From a virus, in IMG/VR virus record IMGVR_UViG_3300046170_000449, positions 1 through 64,000 of that record: 64,000 nucleotides of DNA, one strand, 5' to 3'. The notes under the pieces were generated by a model. It ran no database searches and was not told where the DNA came from. It was given only the letters and a program-made list of their open reading frames with translations. Each line of letters starts with the position of its first letter. Positions within the stretch are counted from its first letter, which is position 1. The translations under genes were made by a program, and so were the position numbers. Shown here piece by piece: positions 33,713 to 40,725 of the stretch.

Positions 33713-33988
33713 TCAGCTCTTTTTCTTTTTACCACGCATACTACGCAGGTGCTCCATTCTTTCCTTCATGGATTGTTTTGGACCACCTTCTTTTTTACCT
33801 ACTTCTGCACGATCTCCGCGACCCTCTTTCTTTAAGCCACGTACTTCTGCACGAAGCCTCTTGTTTTCTTCTCGTAATTTAGAGTCACCTGTTTTACTTG
33901 CAGGTCTAGCTGCAGGACGAGCCGGACGCTTACTTCCACCAGCTGCAGGACGAGCTGGACGCTTAGAAATTGGTGCCATTGTAGTCAC
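33713..33988 (-). CDS. Very basic protein with K-R-P-A-R-P-A-A repeats (91 aa)
   Basis: The N-terminal 32 residues carry two copies of KRPARPAA plus a partial third (RPA), similar to histone H1-like or AT-hook-type tails. A Lys/Glu/Arg coiled-coil-like helix follows (about 38-75) and the end is KKKK. Non-specific DNA binding is the simplest idea. The repeat is visible in the DNA as near-identical blocks at 33910-33933 and 33942-33965. It is the last gene of the leftward operon. Confidence 0.65.
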   Translation of the reverse strand: MTTMAPISKRPARPAAGGSKRPARPAARPASKTGDSKLREENKRLRAEVRGLKKEGRGDRAEVGKKEGGPKQSMKERMEHLRSMRGKKKKS

Positions 33989-34020
33989 TCAAGTACCTTC
34001 CTAGTTTAGAAGTACTACTG

Positions 34021-34206
34021 CTAATACCAACCAGGAGGAGGAAGAACATCTGGAGGAATAAGATTTTTCCCGCATCTACGACTGAGATTATGCAGCACTT
34101 TTGTTTTATGTTCTCTACTAAGAACAGGTGTATGGATGATTTCCCAGGCGACCTCCGCACAAAGCTTTACGGGCAATGGCGGAGGATTGTATTGAAGACT
34201 CACCAC
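34021..34206 (-). CDS. Small conserved-looking protein (61 aa)
   Basis: Pro-rich start (QYNPPPLP), a helical middle and the end L-S-R-R-C-G-K-N-L-I-P-P-D-V-L-P-P-P-G-W-Y. The start is GTG at 34206 or the next GTG at 34203, overlapping the hli stop, so the genes are coupled. The rival ORF 33963-34160 has shadow-like composition. Function unknown. Confidence 0.6.
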   Translation of the reverse strand: MVSLQYNPPPLPVKLCAEVAWEIIHTPVLSREHKTKVLHNLSRRCGKNLIPPDVLPPPGWY

Positions 34207-34391
34207 ACGCCAGGAATCAATTGGCCTGTGGAGGCGTAGGCACCAATAGCAGCCATCACACCTAACATCGCAAACCGCCCGTTAAGGCGCTCTGCTAAAA
34301 CACTATGCTCTTCAAGTGTTTCCATGACCTTCATCTCAGGCTCTTTAGCAAACACGTTGTGTTGTCCGTGTTCGTTCTTGGTTACTGTCAT
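34200..34391 (-). CDS. hli: High-light-inducible protein (63 aa)
   Basis: The chlorophyll-binding helix signature A-E-R-L-N-G-R-F-A-M-L-G-V occupies residues 33-45, followed by a membrane segment to about residue 58. HLIPs bind chlorophyll or carotenoid in the thylakoid membrane and protect photosystems under stress. Cyanophages carry them to keep host photosynthesis running during infection. Its presence is the best sign of a cyanobacterial host here. It overlaps the next gene by seven bases. Confidence 0.93.
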   Translation of the reverse strand: MTVTKNEHGQHNVFAKEPEMKVMETLEEHSVLAERLNGRFAMLGVMAAIGAYASTGQLIPGVW

Positions 34392-34410
34392 AACACTTAA
34401 AAATGTGTTC

Positions 34411-34869
34411 TCAGTCTAAATCAAGAAGCCTGTTGAGGTACCATTGACATTTCTGAACTGACTGGCGACCACCTTTATATTTTTCTCTCCACAAATATTT
34501 AACGCAGTTCCCCTTTAAATAACCTTTATATTCTTCTGGTGTTAGTTGGGCCTCAATTGCTTCAATGCATTCAATGCCACCATTAGTTGTGTAATGTACT
34601 GGATGATTCACATCATCTTTCGTTGCCCAAGGCACAGGACAAATACCCCCTGGGCAATCTGAAATATCTTCTTGATTTAAATCGCCAGATTCTGAAGGAC
34701 TGATCCCGACCGGTTTAAACCAGCCTTCAGCTTCCTTTGGTTGGTCGTTGCCACTGCTTGCTCTTCGGGGGAGAGCTGCCCCATGTCCACCAAGAGCTGT
34801 CGTGGTTGTGGTGTCGCTCCCTGCATTATTCCCTCTTCCGCCGATGGAATCGCTCCTGTTACTCCGCAT
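34411..34869 (-). CDS. DUF3310 domain frame, probably read by -1 frameshift from the upstream gene
   Basis: The last 70 residues match the DUF3310 pattern: V-N-H-P-x-H-Y, G-I-E-C-I-E-A-I-E, then K-Y-L-W-R and Y-L-N-R-L. As an independent ORF it would start at 34869 without a ribosome binding site, and its first 50 residues are low-complexity and lie entirely inside the preceding gene. It is in the -1 frame of that gene and joins it at the slippery site 34713-34719. Through the shift the product is a 220-residue fusion with 100 residues from this frame. Domain function is unknown. Confidence 0.75.
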   Translation of the reverse strand: MRSNRSDSIGGRGNNAGSDTTTTTALGGHGAALPRRASSGNDQPKEAEGWFKPVGISPSESGDLNQEDISDCPGGICPVPWATKDDVNHPVHYTTNGGIECIEAIEAQLTPEEYKGYLKGNCVKYLWREKYKGGRQSVQKCQWYLNRLLDLD

Positions 34870-35072
34870 CTTGGTTGTGCTCTAGGATCAATAGCTAAAT
34901 TAGCACGATCCGACATATCTTGCTGAGTTACAGCTAAACCAGTGTTGTACTGGTCGTACATAGGAACATCATTTGCTTCATTATCTAATGGCTGACCAAT
35001 ATCATTCATATCAACCATGCGTTGACGAAGAGTATCGTTCTCTTCCATAAAGGCACTAAGAAAGCCGTCCAT
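34677..35072 (-). CDS. Hypothetical protein; zero-frame partner of the DUF3310 fusion (131 aa)
   Basis: Acidic, Asp/Asn/Gln-rich, Met-containing N-terminal half and a Gln-rich C-terminal half. Codons 119-120 are TTA AAC preceded by T, the canonical -1 slippery heptamer; without a shift translation stops 11 codons later. Thus a 131-residue form and a 220-residue fusion form would both be made. A purine-rich AAAGGAAG lies 11 bases before the heptamer, as a ribosome-pausing signal would. First gene of the operon running down to 33713. Confidence 0.7.
   Translation of the reverse strand: MDGFLSAFMEENDTLRQRMVDMNDIGQPLDNEANDVPMYDQYNTGLAVTQQDMSDRANLAIDPRAQPRCGVTGAIPSAEEGIMQGATPQPRQLLVDMGQLSPEEQAVATTNQRKLKAGLNRSGSVLQNLAI
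34713..34719 (-). promoter_or_regulatory. -1 frameshift slippery site
   Basis: On the leftward strand T TTA AAC is in phase with the zero frame (TTA at 34718-34716, AAC at 34715-34713). The shift continues as CCG in the DUF3310 frame. An upstream Shine-Dalgarno-like AAAGGAAG and a CTGAAGG/CCTTCAG stem enclosing the site are extra features. The heptamer lies in the 10-bp palindrome GGTTTAAACC. Confidence 0.7.
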
Positions 35073-35092
35073 TGTTATATTGTCCTGGGTTA

Positions 35093-35108
35093 AACTTAAT
35101 TATAAGTT
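35093..35108. promoter_or_regulatory. Palindrome between divergent genes
   Basis: AACTTA-ATTA-TAAGTT is a perfect inverted repeat midway between the leftward operon start (35072) and the rightward gene (35119). A shared operator or promoter element is likely from position. Confidence 0.4.
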
Positions 35109-35118
35109 ATAGAATCTG

Positions 35119-35448
35119 ATGGTAGCAGGCACTTCTGGCGGAGGCGTTAGCGATTTAAATCCTGAAAGAGCTTACGACGTTGACGCTCGTCGCCTAGATG
35201 AAACTGAGAGGAGAATTGATCGTGCTGCGGACACAAGCAACGATCGCAAGCAAGATCGTGTTGGTAAGTTTCTGAGATCAGCACGTTCAGCTGGAAAGTT
35301 TCAACAGAAGCGTCAGATTGATGCACCATGGATGAATCGTGAGGGACAAGTCCCTGCGTTCACTGAAGGAGATCAGTTTGGCAGGGCCGGCTCAACGAAC
35401 TATGCAGATAAACCGCAACCGTCAACCAGTAGGCTCTATAACAATTGA
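35119..35448 (+). CDS. Hypothetical protein (109 aa)
   Basis: Gly-rich start, then a very charged Asp/Arg helix (residues 13-60) and a polar C-terminus. A single rightward gene within the leftward block, divergent from 35072 and convergent with dCTP deaminase. Composition resembles small virion proteins of the left cassette. Function unknown. Confidence 0.6.
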   Translation: MVAGTSGGGVSDLNPERAYDVDARRLDETERRIDRAADTSNDRKQDRVGKFLRSARSAGKFQQKRQIDAPWMNREGQVPAFTEGDQFGRAGSTNYADKPQPSTSRLYNN

Positions 35449-35465
35449 GCCTTTAACTAGTCTAC

Positions 35466-36050
35466 TTAAACTTTAGATAAAACAACTTTGTAAGGTTGCT
35501 TGTTATACTTTCCTTTTCTTTCTAAGTAAGACACTTCACAAGGATCACCTTCATAGAACAAGAGCTGACAGATGCCCTCATTAGCATAAATTTTATTAAA
35601 CAAGCTAGTACAATTACTAATCTCTAACGTTAAATGACCCTCCCAGCCTGCCTCCGCTGGTGTAATGTTGACGAGGATACCTGAACGCGCATACGTCGAT
35701 TTGCCAACTGCAACAACTGTGACGTTCCTGGGAAGACAAAGATGCTCCATAGCAACGCCAAGGCAATAACCATATGGCGGGATAATGAAGTATTTTCCTT
35801 TCTCATCTTCGTGTAGTTCAGTCTCTTTTAAGATTTCAGGATCAAAGTTTTTAGCATCGCATACACCGTGTTGGACACCACCAAAAAGAAGGCACTGACT
35901 AGGCGACAACCGAATATCGTACCCATAACTCGATAAACCATAGCTTAGAATCGGCGTATTGTTTTCTGTGCTTATCAGTTTACCTTGGAAGGGTTCAATC
36001 ATACCTTCTTCTGCAAATCTTTTGATCTGCTTATCGCTTAGAACTGACAT
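35466..36050 (-). CDS. dcd: dCTP deaminase (194 aa)
   Basis: Converts dCTP to dUTP, the precursor route to dTMP, and so raises the thymidine supply for phage DNA. The active-site motif G-K-S-T-Y-A-R-S-G is at 116-124 and T-P-A-E-A-G-W-E-G-H at 130-139 with catalytic Glu at 137; full length. Such genes are common in cyanophages that replicate AT-rich DNA. It follows the Dam-like gene at a distance of 24 bases in the same operon. Confidence 0.93.
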   Translation of the reverse strand: MSVLSDKQIKRFAEEGMIEPFQGKLISTENNTPILSYGLSSYGYDIRLSPSQCLLFGGVQHGVCDAKNFDPEILKETELHEDEKGKYFIIPPYGYCLGVAMEHLCLPRNVTVVAVGKSTYARSGILVNITPAEAGWEGHLTLEISNCTSLFNKIYANEGICQLLFYEGDPCEVSYLERKGKYNKQPYKVVLSKV

Positions 36051-36074
36051 GCTTGCCGCTTGAGTGATCCAACT

Positions 36075-36671
36075 CTACAGCAAAATCCTACCTTTTTCAC
36101 CGTAGATATCACAAAAATCTTCAGTCGCTTTCTCAATATTGTCTTTAGGTTGTAAATAAATAATTGCACTAGCGCCTGTAGTGCGAGAGTCTGTCGTGTC
36201 ATCACCAAAGTAATGGCGTAACAATTTCGGACGGGACTTTAAAATACACACAGGGTGATCAAAGATATCCTGAGAGTAAATCACAAGATCGATATAGTTA
36301 GTAAAAAAGATTGCTTGTTCAACATTCCCGATCAGCCATTGGTGCTTTAAAGTTTTCCACCAGATAGCAGAGCCTGAAGTCAATGTAGGGGACAGACCCC
36401 TGGTTGGAATCCACCGTGCTTCATATTTGTTGTAGTACAAACAAGCAGGTGGATGGAAACAATAAACCTTTCCAAACCAGCGGGCTTCATTGATTGGATC
36501 GTCTTTAGCCGTAAAGAACTTATCAGCTCCTACGTAAGTGTTAGCAAACTCTGAGCTAGCAGGATCCAAATCGATGTTACCCATAAGCATATGAGCGCTG
36601 TCAATAAGGTCTCGGTTACTGATCCACTCATAGCCTTCGACTCGGATGTTGTTAGCTCTTCGAACCGTCAT
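36075..36671 (-). CDS. Dam-like N6-adenine methyltransferase family protein with altered motif (198 aa)
   Basis: N-terminal I-D-L-D-P-A-S-S-E-F-A-N, then F-F-T-A-K-D-D and W-F-G-K-V fit the phage Dam family. The expected catalytic N/D-P-P-Y motif reads C-F-H-P-P-A, so the first and last residues are changed. It may be inactive or have shifted its role. A shorter neighbour (36668) also has M-D-P-A-S-A-K-Y-A-D, so the pair may act together. The two overlap by an ATGA. Confidence 0.7.
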   Translation of the reverse strand: MTVRRANNIRVEGYEWISNRDLIDSAHMLMGNIDLDPASSEFANTYVGADKFFTAKDDPINEARWFGKVYCFHPPACLYYNKYEARWIPTRGLSPTLTSGSAIWWKTLKHQWLIGNVEQAIFFTNYIDLVIYSQDIFDHPVCILKSRPKLLRHYFGDDTTDSRTTGASAIIYLQPKDNIEKATEDFCDIYGEKGRILL

Positions 36672-37039
36672 TCTGAAGCCTGGTTATAGTCGATGTTAAA
36701 GTATCGCAGCCCTTGGTGATCGTTGATAATGTAACCAGCGCCAGCTGCAGGGTCGATTTTTTGAGCTGCTTCAAGGATCCTTTTAAACGTTTCTTTGAGT
36801 TCACCATCAGAGGTCTCTTCAGCAGAGTGTAACTCTTTCAATGTTAACCAAAACATAGATCTTTCGCTACTAGTTGGCTGAAAGCACATAACCCCTGGGC
36901 CTTCTGTCTCCCAGAATTTAATGCTCTGCTCCCCCATATCACCTAACAAAAGCTTAATAGTGGCATCAGCATACTTAGCACTGGCAGGATCCATGTCCTT
37001 ACCAATGACTGAGGCTAACAAGTCTTCGCGTCTACTCAT
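36668..37039 (-). CDS. Short Dam-related hypothetical protein (123 aa)
   Basis: Contains M-D-P-A-S-A-K-Y-A-D-A near residue 16, which mirrors the I-D-L-D-P-A-S-S-E-F-A-N motif of the next gene, then a helical body. It lacks a P-P-Y-like motif and is too short for a full methyltransferase. Possibly a truncated paralogue acting with its neighbour. Overlaps both neighbours by a few bases. Confidence 0.55.
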   Translation of the reverse strand: MSRREDLLASVIGKDMDPASAKYADATIKLLLGDMGEQSIKFWETEGPGVMCFQPTSSERSMFWLTLKELHSAEETSDGELKETFKRILEAAQKIDPAAGAGYIINDHQGLRYFNIDYNQASE

Positions 37040-37493
37040 GGCTCAATAGTTTTTGACGGTTTAATACCGTGAGCATCTTTGGTAATGGTTCATAGATAAC
37101 AACCATCTTTCCTAGGACACCACGTTTTTTTATTAGCTTACCATTGTCATCGCGCATTTTGGAAAGTTCGCCTGCCCGTATAAGATACTCGGCAACACAA
37201 CGCAATCTACGCTTCAAGGGCAGGTCAGCATTAGGAAAACGACTACAGATTGTCTCTGGAATCATATCAGAAAAGGCCAGTCGTAATCGATTGGCTAATG
37301 TCATATTGCTATTTGGATCTTCGATTTCAAAATCTCGGATCATTCTGATGTAACGCTGTAGAGTTGCGTCATCAAAAGAACCAGTGGGAGGGAGAAAGGG
37401 TGCGACCTGTTGCGCCAAACTTTCTGGTAGATACGACTCGTAATTTTTTAATGTTAAAACATCAATCAGGATAGAGTCAAAGCGATGTTTCAT
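37032..37493 (-). CDS. Hypothetical protein (153 aa)
   Basis: Helical, with a basic C-terminal half and an R-C-V-A-E-Y-L-I-R helix that could belong to a winged helix. No confident family. Overlaps the HTH gene upstream (ATGA at 37490-37493) and the next gene, so it belongs to the same operon. Confidence 0.6.
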   Translation of the reverse strand: MKHRFDSILIDVLTLKNYESYLPESLAQQVAPFLPPTGSFDDATLQRYIRMIRDFEIEDPNSNMTLANRLRLAFSDMIPETICSRFPNADLPLKRRLRCVAEYLIRAGELSKMRDDNGKLIKKRGVLGKMVVIYEPLPKMLTVLNRQKLLSHE

Positions 37494-37942
37494 TTATTTT
37501 GCCCCTCATTTTCTTTTAATGTTTCAAAGAAATCTCTATTGTTTTCGTATAGGTTAGGTCCATCAGGGTTATCAAAAGTACGCAGGCTAGCTTCTGGTCC
37601 TTTCGAGTATGTCAAAATCAATTGATTCCAAGGAATCCTGACCATTTCTTTTTTTGTTCCTACAGGGATAACGATGTAATGGATACCTTGAGTCCAACCT
37701 TTAAACCTTTGACCAGGTTGTTTTTTCTTACCTTGTAAGATCCAATTGCGAATCGTCTGATCAGTTACACCTAAACGCTTTGCACACTCTTCTGTAGAGA
37801 CATATTCATCTGCATAGATTTCAGGACTGACTTGATCTGTTTCTTTATTTGAATATCGCGAATGCCACATAGAAGCAAGGATATTTCTAATACCTTTAAG
37901 TTCTGCGGCTATTGCTTGCAGGTCTTTATTTGTTTCAGCCAT
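37490..37942 (-). CDS. Helix-turn-helix regulator (150 aa)
   Basis: Residues about 48-75 (Y-V-S-T-E-E-C-A-K-R-L-G-V-T-D-Q-T-I-R-N-W) form a clear MerR/excisionase-type helix-turn-helix; the region after it (GIHYIVIPVG...) fits the wing. The N-terminal 40 residues are helical and may dimerise, and the C-terminus is acidic. As first gene of a leftward operon next to a divergent gene, it may regulate its own promoter through the small palindrome at 37952-37960. Confidence 0.75.
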   Translation of the reverse strand: MAETNKDLQAIAAELKGIRNILASMWHSRYSNKETDQVSPEIYADEYVSTEECAKRLGVTDQTIRNWILQGKKKQPGQRFKGWTQGIHYIVIPVGTKKEMVRIPWNQLILTYSKGPEASLRTFDNPDGPNLYENNRDFFETLKENEGQNK

Positions 37943-37951
37943 ATCAAATAA

Positions 37952-37960
37952 GTGTTACAC
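37952..37960. promoter_or_regulatory. Small palindrome in the divergent intergenic gap
   Basis: GTGTTACAC is a perfect 9-bp palindrome between the HTH gene start (37942) and the rightward gene. It is a possible operator for the HTH protein; short palindromes also occur by chance. Confidence 0.3.
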
Positions 37961-37984
37961 TTTTACAAAGATACAACTTTATCC

Positions 37985-38425
37985 GTGGAAGAGCAAGTAC
38001 CGGCCAGTCAACCACCTGGTAATTACTACGAAAATCCAGAAGGTCCAAGATATCAAAATCCTGCTGAATACGATCAAGCAGCTCAACAACCACCACAACA
38101 ACCAGGGGTGGTTTATAACCGACCAGATTTCAAGGCAATGCGAGAACAGGCATTGCAAGATGCCATTGCACAGGTAACTGAAAGGCAAGCTACAGGTCAA
38201 GTACCCCAGCAGTTCGTGCAAGTACCAGCTCCTATCCCTGCTCCTGTCCCACAGGTTTTACAACCTCCAGCTGCAAAACCTCAAGTTATTTATGTAAGAC
38301 GCAACTTAACTTGGGCAGAGCTTATTCTTATTTTTGCTATTTCAACAGGTTGTGTTCTAGGCATCCAAGGCATCTGGACCCTGGCAACAGACATTTTACC
38401 AAGGATTGAAATTAAAGATAAATAA
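37985..38425 (+). CDS. Pro/Gln-rich protein with one C-terminal membrane helix (146 aa)
   Basis: Residues 1-100 are Pro/Gln/Ala-rich and disordered; about 104-129 form one transmembrane helix, then a short charged end. GTG at 37985 is preferred; an in-frame GTG at 37952 would lie in the palindrome. Such a protein could be a lysis accessory or membrane protein. It lies ahead of the tail fibre genes. Confidence 0.6.
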   Translation: MEEQVPASQPPGNYYENPEGPRYQNPAEYDQAAQQPPQQPGVVYNRPDFKAMREQALQDAIAQVTERQATGQVPQQFVQVPAPIPAPVPQVLQPPAAKPQVIYVRRNLTWAELILIFAISTGCVLGIQGIWTLATDILPRIEIKDK

Positions 38426-38457
38426 GCCAGCTTATAATTAAGTATAAGACTTGGCTT
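38424..38457 (+). promoter_or_regulatory. Long imperfect hairpin ahead of the tail fibre gene
   Basis: AAGCCA (38424-38429) pairs with TGGCTT (38452-38457) and CTTATA (38431-38436) with TATAAG (38443-38448), 12 bp in all with a small internal loop. No T run follows, so a terminator is unlikely. It also contains TATAAT, so it may overlap a promoter. Confidence 0.45.
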
Positions 38458-38465
38458 AAAGTAGG

Positions 38466-40685
38466 GTGGCAAATAGAAAAATTACGCAATTTCCAGCGAT
38501 CAGTCCCATCGACATAGTCGATGATGATTTGGTAACTCTGGTCTCAGTATTTGAGATTGATCCTGCATTACGTAATAAGAAATTAAATTTTAGTGGTCTT
38601 CGTGTTTACCTAGACCAGTATTATATCAACCAAGGTGAGACGGATCCGTTCACTGTTGGCAACGTATTGGTTACTGGACACGCCTCTATTTATGGGGATC
38701 AAAATCTCCGTGGAAATTTAACAGCATCAGGTACTAGTTTATTTGAATCAGAAGTAGCAATAAATTCAAATTTAATTGTCGGTAATAATGTTTCAGTAAC
38801 GGGTAATATCACAGCCAACCAAGTCGATGCTCAGAATTTACTTGGTGATTATCTTGAAGTAGTCTCAGGTAACTTTACTATTGCTACTGGTACAGTAAGC
38901 GATTTTACGAGTGGGTATTTTGATTATGCTTCTGGTACCACAATCACTGGTGATAATGTCGGCATTGAAAGCGGTACGGTCGTTGACTTAACCGTTATTC
39001 GTGGTATTGATGCTGTCAGTGGTTATTTTGATTATCTGATCGTTGATGAATTTGTTGTCTCTGGTGTCACTACTACTGGGGATATTAATGCTAACAATAT
39101 TAATTCAATAGGAACGATTTCAGGAGCCATCATTACTGGTGACAGCGGTCAGTTTACTAATATAACTGGAATCCTTGGTGTATTTGATACAGTTTCAGGT
39201 GCCACTATTACTGGTAACACGGTTTTATTTACAGAAGCAACAGGTACTAATTTACGTGTAACCTCGGGTGACTTTAACCAGCTAGTAGCTAGCGGTTTTT
39301 ATGGGGAGACTGTTACAGGCATTGTAGCAACTTTTACTGACGCATTTATACAGAATAATTTAACAATCACGGGTAATTTAAATATCACAGGTGACTTAAT
39401 TGTTGATGAACTTACAGCGATCAGTGGTGATTTTTCTTACATATCTGGGACCACGATCACGGGAGATACTATTAATGCTGATTTAATTAACGTAGATATA
39501 TTAAATGCGGCTAACTTAAGTTTCTCCGGGGACCAAACGGTTAGTGGTAGTTTTACCATTGTTGAAAATTTATTCCTTAACGGATCAGGTTTTATTGGTG
39601 GTGATTTATCTATCACTGGATTGGTTTCTGGTACAACTATCACAGGCACCAGTGGTACATTTAACACAATTGTCTCTGCACCTATCATTAGTGGTACAGA
39701 TGGTTTCTTTGATGTCTTAGTAGTCTCTCAAACTGCTACAATCACGGGTGACCTACAAGCACACGACATCACAGCAACTGGAAACCTTGATGTTACTAGT
39801 GGTTTGGTTGTTAATGGAACAACAGAACTAAGTGGAGACCTAAACCTGAGCGGTGATTTCTCTATCGTCAGTGGCAATATTACAGGCGATGGTAACACTA
39901 CTATTAGTGGTATTGAATATATCCATGCGGCTAGTGGTTTATTTACTAACGATCTAGATGTTGATGGCAACGTAATTATTTCAGGAAACCTGGACGTAAG
40001 CGGTACAACAACTTTTGATGAATTAAATATTTTAAGTGGATTAGTTGTAAGTGGTGACCTATTCGTTTCTGGTCAAGTCATTGTTGATGACAATGTTATC
40101 GTCAGTGAAAATATTACTGCTATTACTGGTATCTTTACAACAATTACAGGTAATGCTGCAAACTTTACTTCAGGCAGCTTTGTTGATTTAAAAGCTATTA
40201 CGGTTAGTGGTACAAATTTAAATTATACAAATGTCACGGGGATCACTATTACTGGTGAAAACCTCTTAGGCACTAACGGTACATTTACTCAGTTAACCGG
40301 TGTAACAATTACTGGTTCAAGTATTTCAACAACTACTGGACATTTTGATAATTTATTAGTTGGTAATGAAATTATTATTGACGCAGATTTAAGCATCAGT
40401 GGAAATGCTTTTGTTACAAGTGGTGTAAATGTCGGAGGTGATGTCACTGTTAGCGGAACAGTTACTTCGCACTCTGATTTTATAGTACTCTCAGGCCAAG
40501 CTGAATTCCCATGGGGTACTCAAACTGCACCAGGTATTACATTCACAGGTGATTTAAATACAGGTTTCCATAACCCATCCGGTGAAATGATTGATGCAAC
40601 AGTCAATGGTAAGCGAGGATGGACAATTGAATCTGGAACAGGAAACAGTGAAGGACGACATGTCTTAACGATTTGGAATATTTAA
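38466..40685 (+). CDS. Repetitive tail fibre protein (739 aa)
   Basis: The N-terminal 55 residues are non-repetitive and probably attach to the tail. Residues 70-670 consist of many short repeats of the type S-G-x-x-I-T-G-D/N-x-x-x with beta-helix spacing, rich in Thr, Gly, Ile and Ser. The C-terminal part (P-G-I-T-F-T-G-D-L-N-T-G) is a module often found near fibre ends. The start is GTG at 38466 after AAAGTAGGG. It resembles the N-terminal half of the next gene. Confidence 0.85.
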   Translation: MANRKITQFPAISPIDIVDDDLVTLVSVFEIDPALRNKKLNFSGLRVYLDQYYINQGETDPFTVGNVLVTGHASIYGDQNLRGNLTASGTSLFESEVAINSNLIVGNNVSVTGNITANQVDAQNLLGDYLEVVSGNFTIATGTVSDFTSGYFDYASGTTITGDNVGIESGTVVDLTVIRGIDAVSGYFDYLIVDEFVVSGVTTTGDINANNINSIGTISGAIITGDSGQFTNITGILGVFDTVSGATITGNTVLFTEATGTNLRVTSGDFNQLVASGFYGETVTGIVATFTDAFIQNNLTITGNLNITGDLIVDELTAISGDFSYISGTTITGDTINADLINVDILNAANLSFSGDQTVSGSFTIVENLFLNGSGFIGGDLSITGLVSGTTITGTSGTFNTIVSAPIISGTDGFFDVLVVSQTATITGDLQAHDITATGNLDVTSGLVVNGTTELSGDLNLSGDFSIVSGNITGDGNTTISGIEYIHAASGLFTNDLDVDGNVIISGNLDVSGTTTFDELNILSGLVVSGDLFVSGQVIVDDNVIVSENITAITGIFTTITGNAANFTSGSFVDLKAITVSGTNLNYTNVTGITITGENLLGTNGTFTQLTGVTITGSSISTTTGHFDNLLVGNEIIIDADLSISGNAFVTSGVNVGGDVTVSGTVTSHSDFIVLSGQAEFPWGTQTAPGITFTGDLNTGFHNPSGEMIDATVNGKRGWTIESGTGNSEGRHVLTIWNI

Positions 40686-40725
40686 AGTAGAATACATTTA
40701 TATGTGTTAAGCACAAGGTAAAAAA

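Noticed and set aside
33675-34004. Rightward ORF opposite the basic repeat protein
   Set aside because: Its Leu/Pro/Ser/Arg composition is that of an antisense shadow of the Lys/Arg/Ala-rich leftward gene.
39437-39970. Long leftward open frames inside the tail fibre gene
   Set aside because: They arise from the repetitive Thr/Gly/Ile codons of the fibre; their composition is Val/Pro/Ile-rich and they have no start signals.
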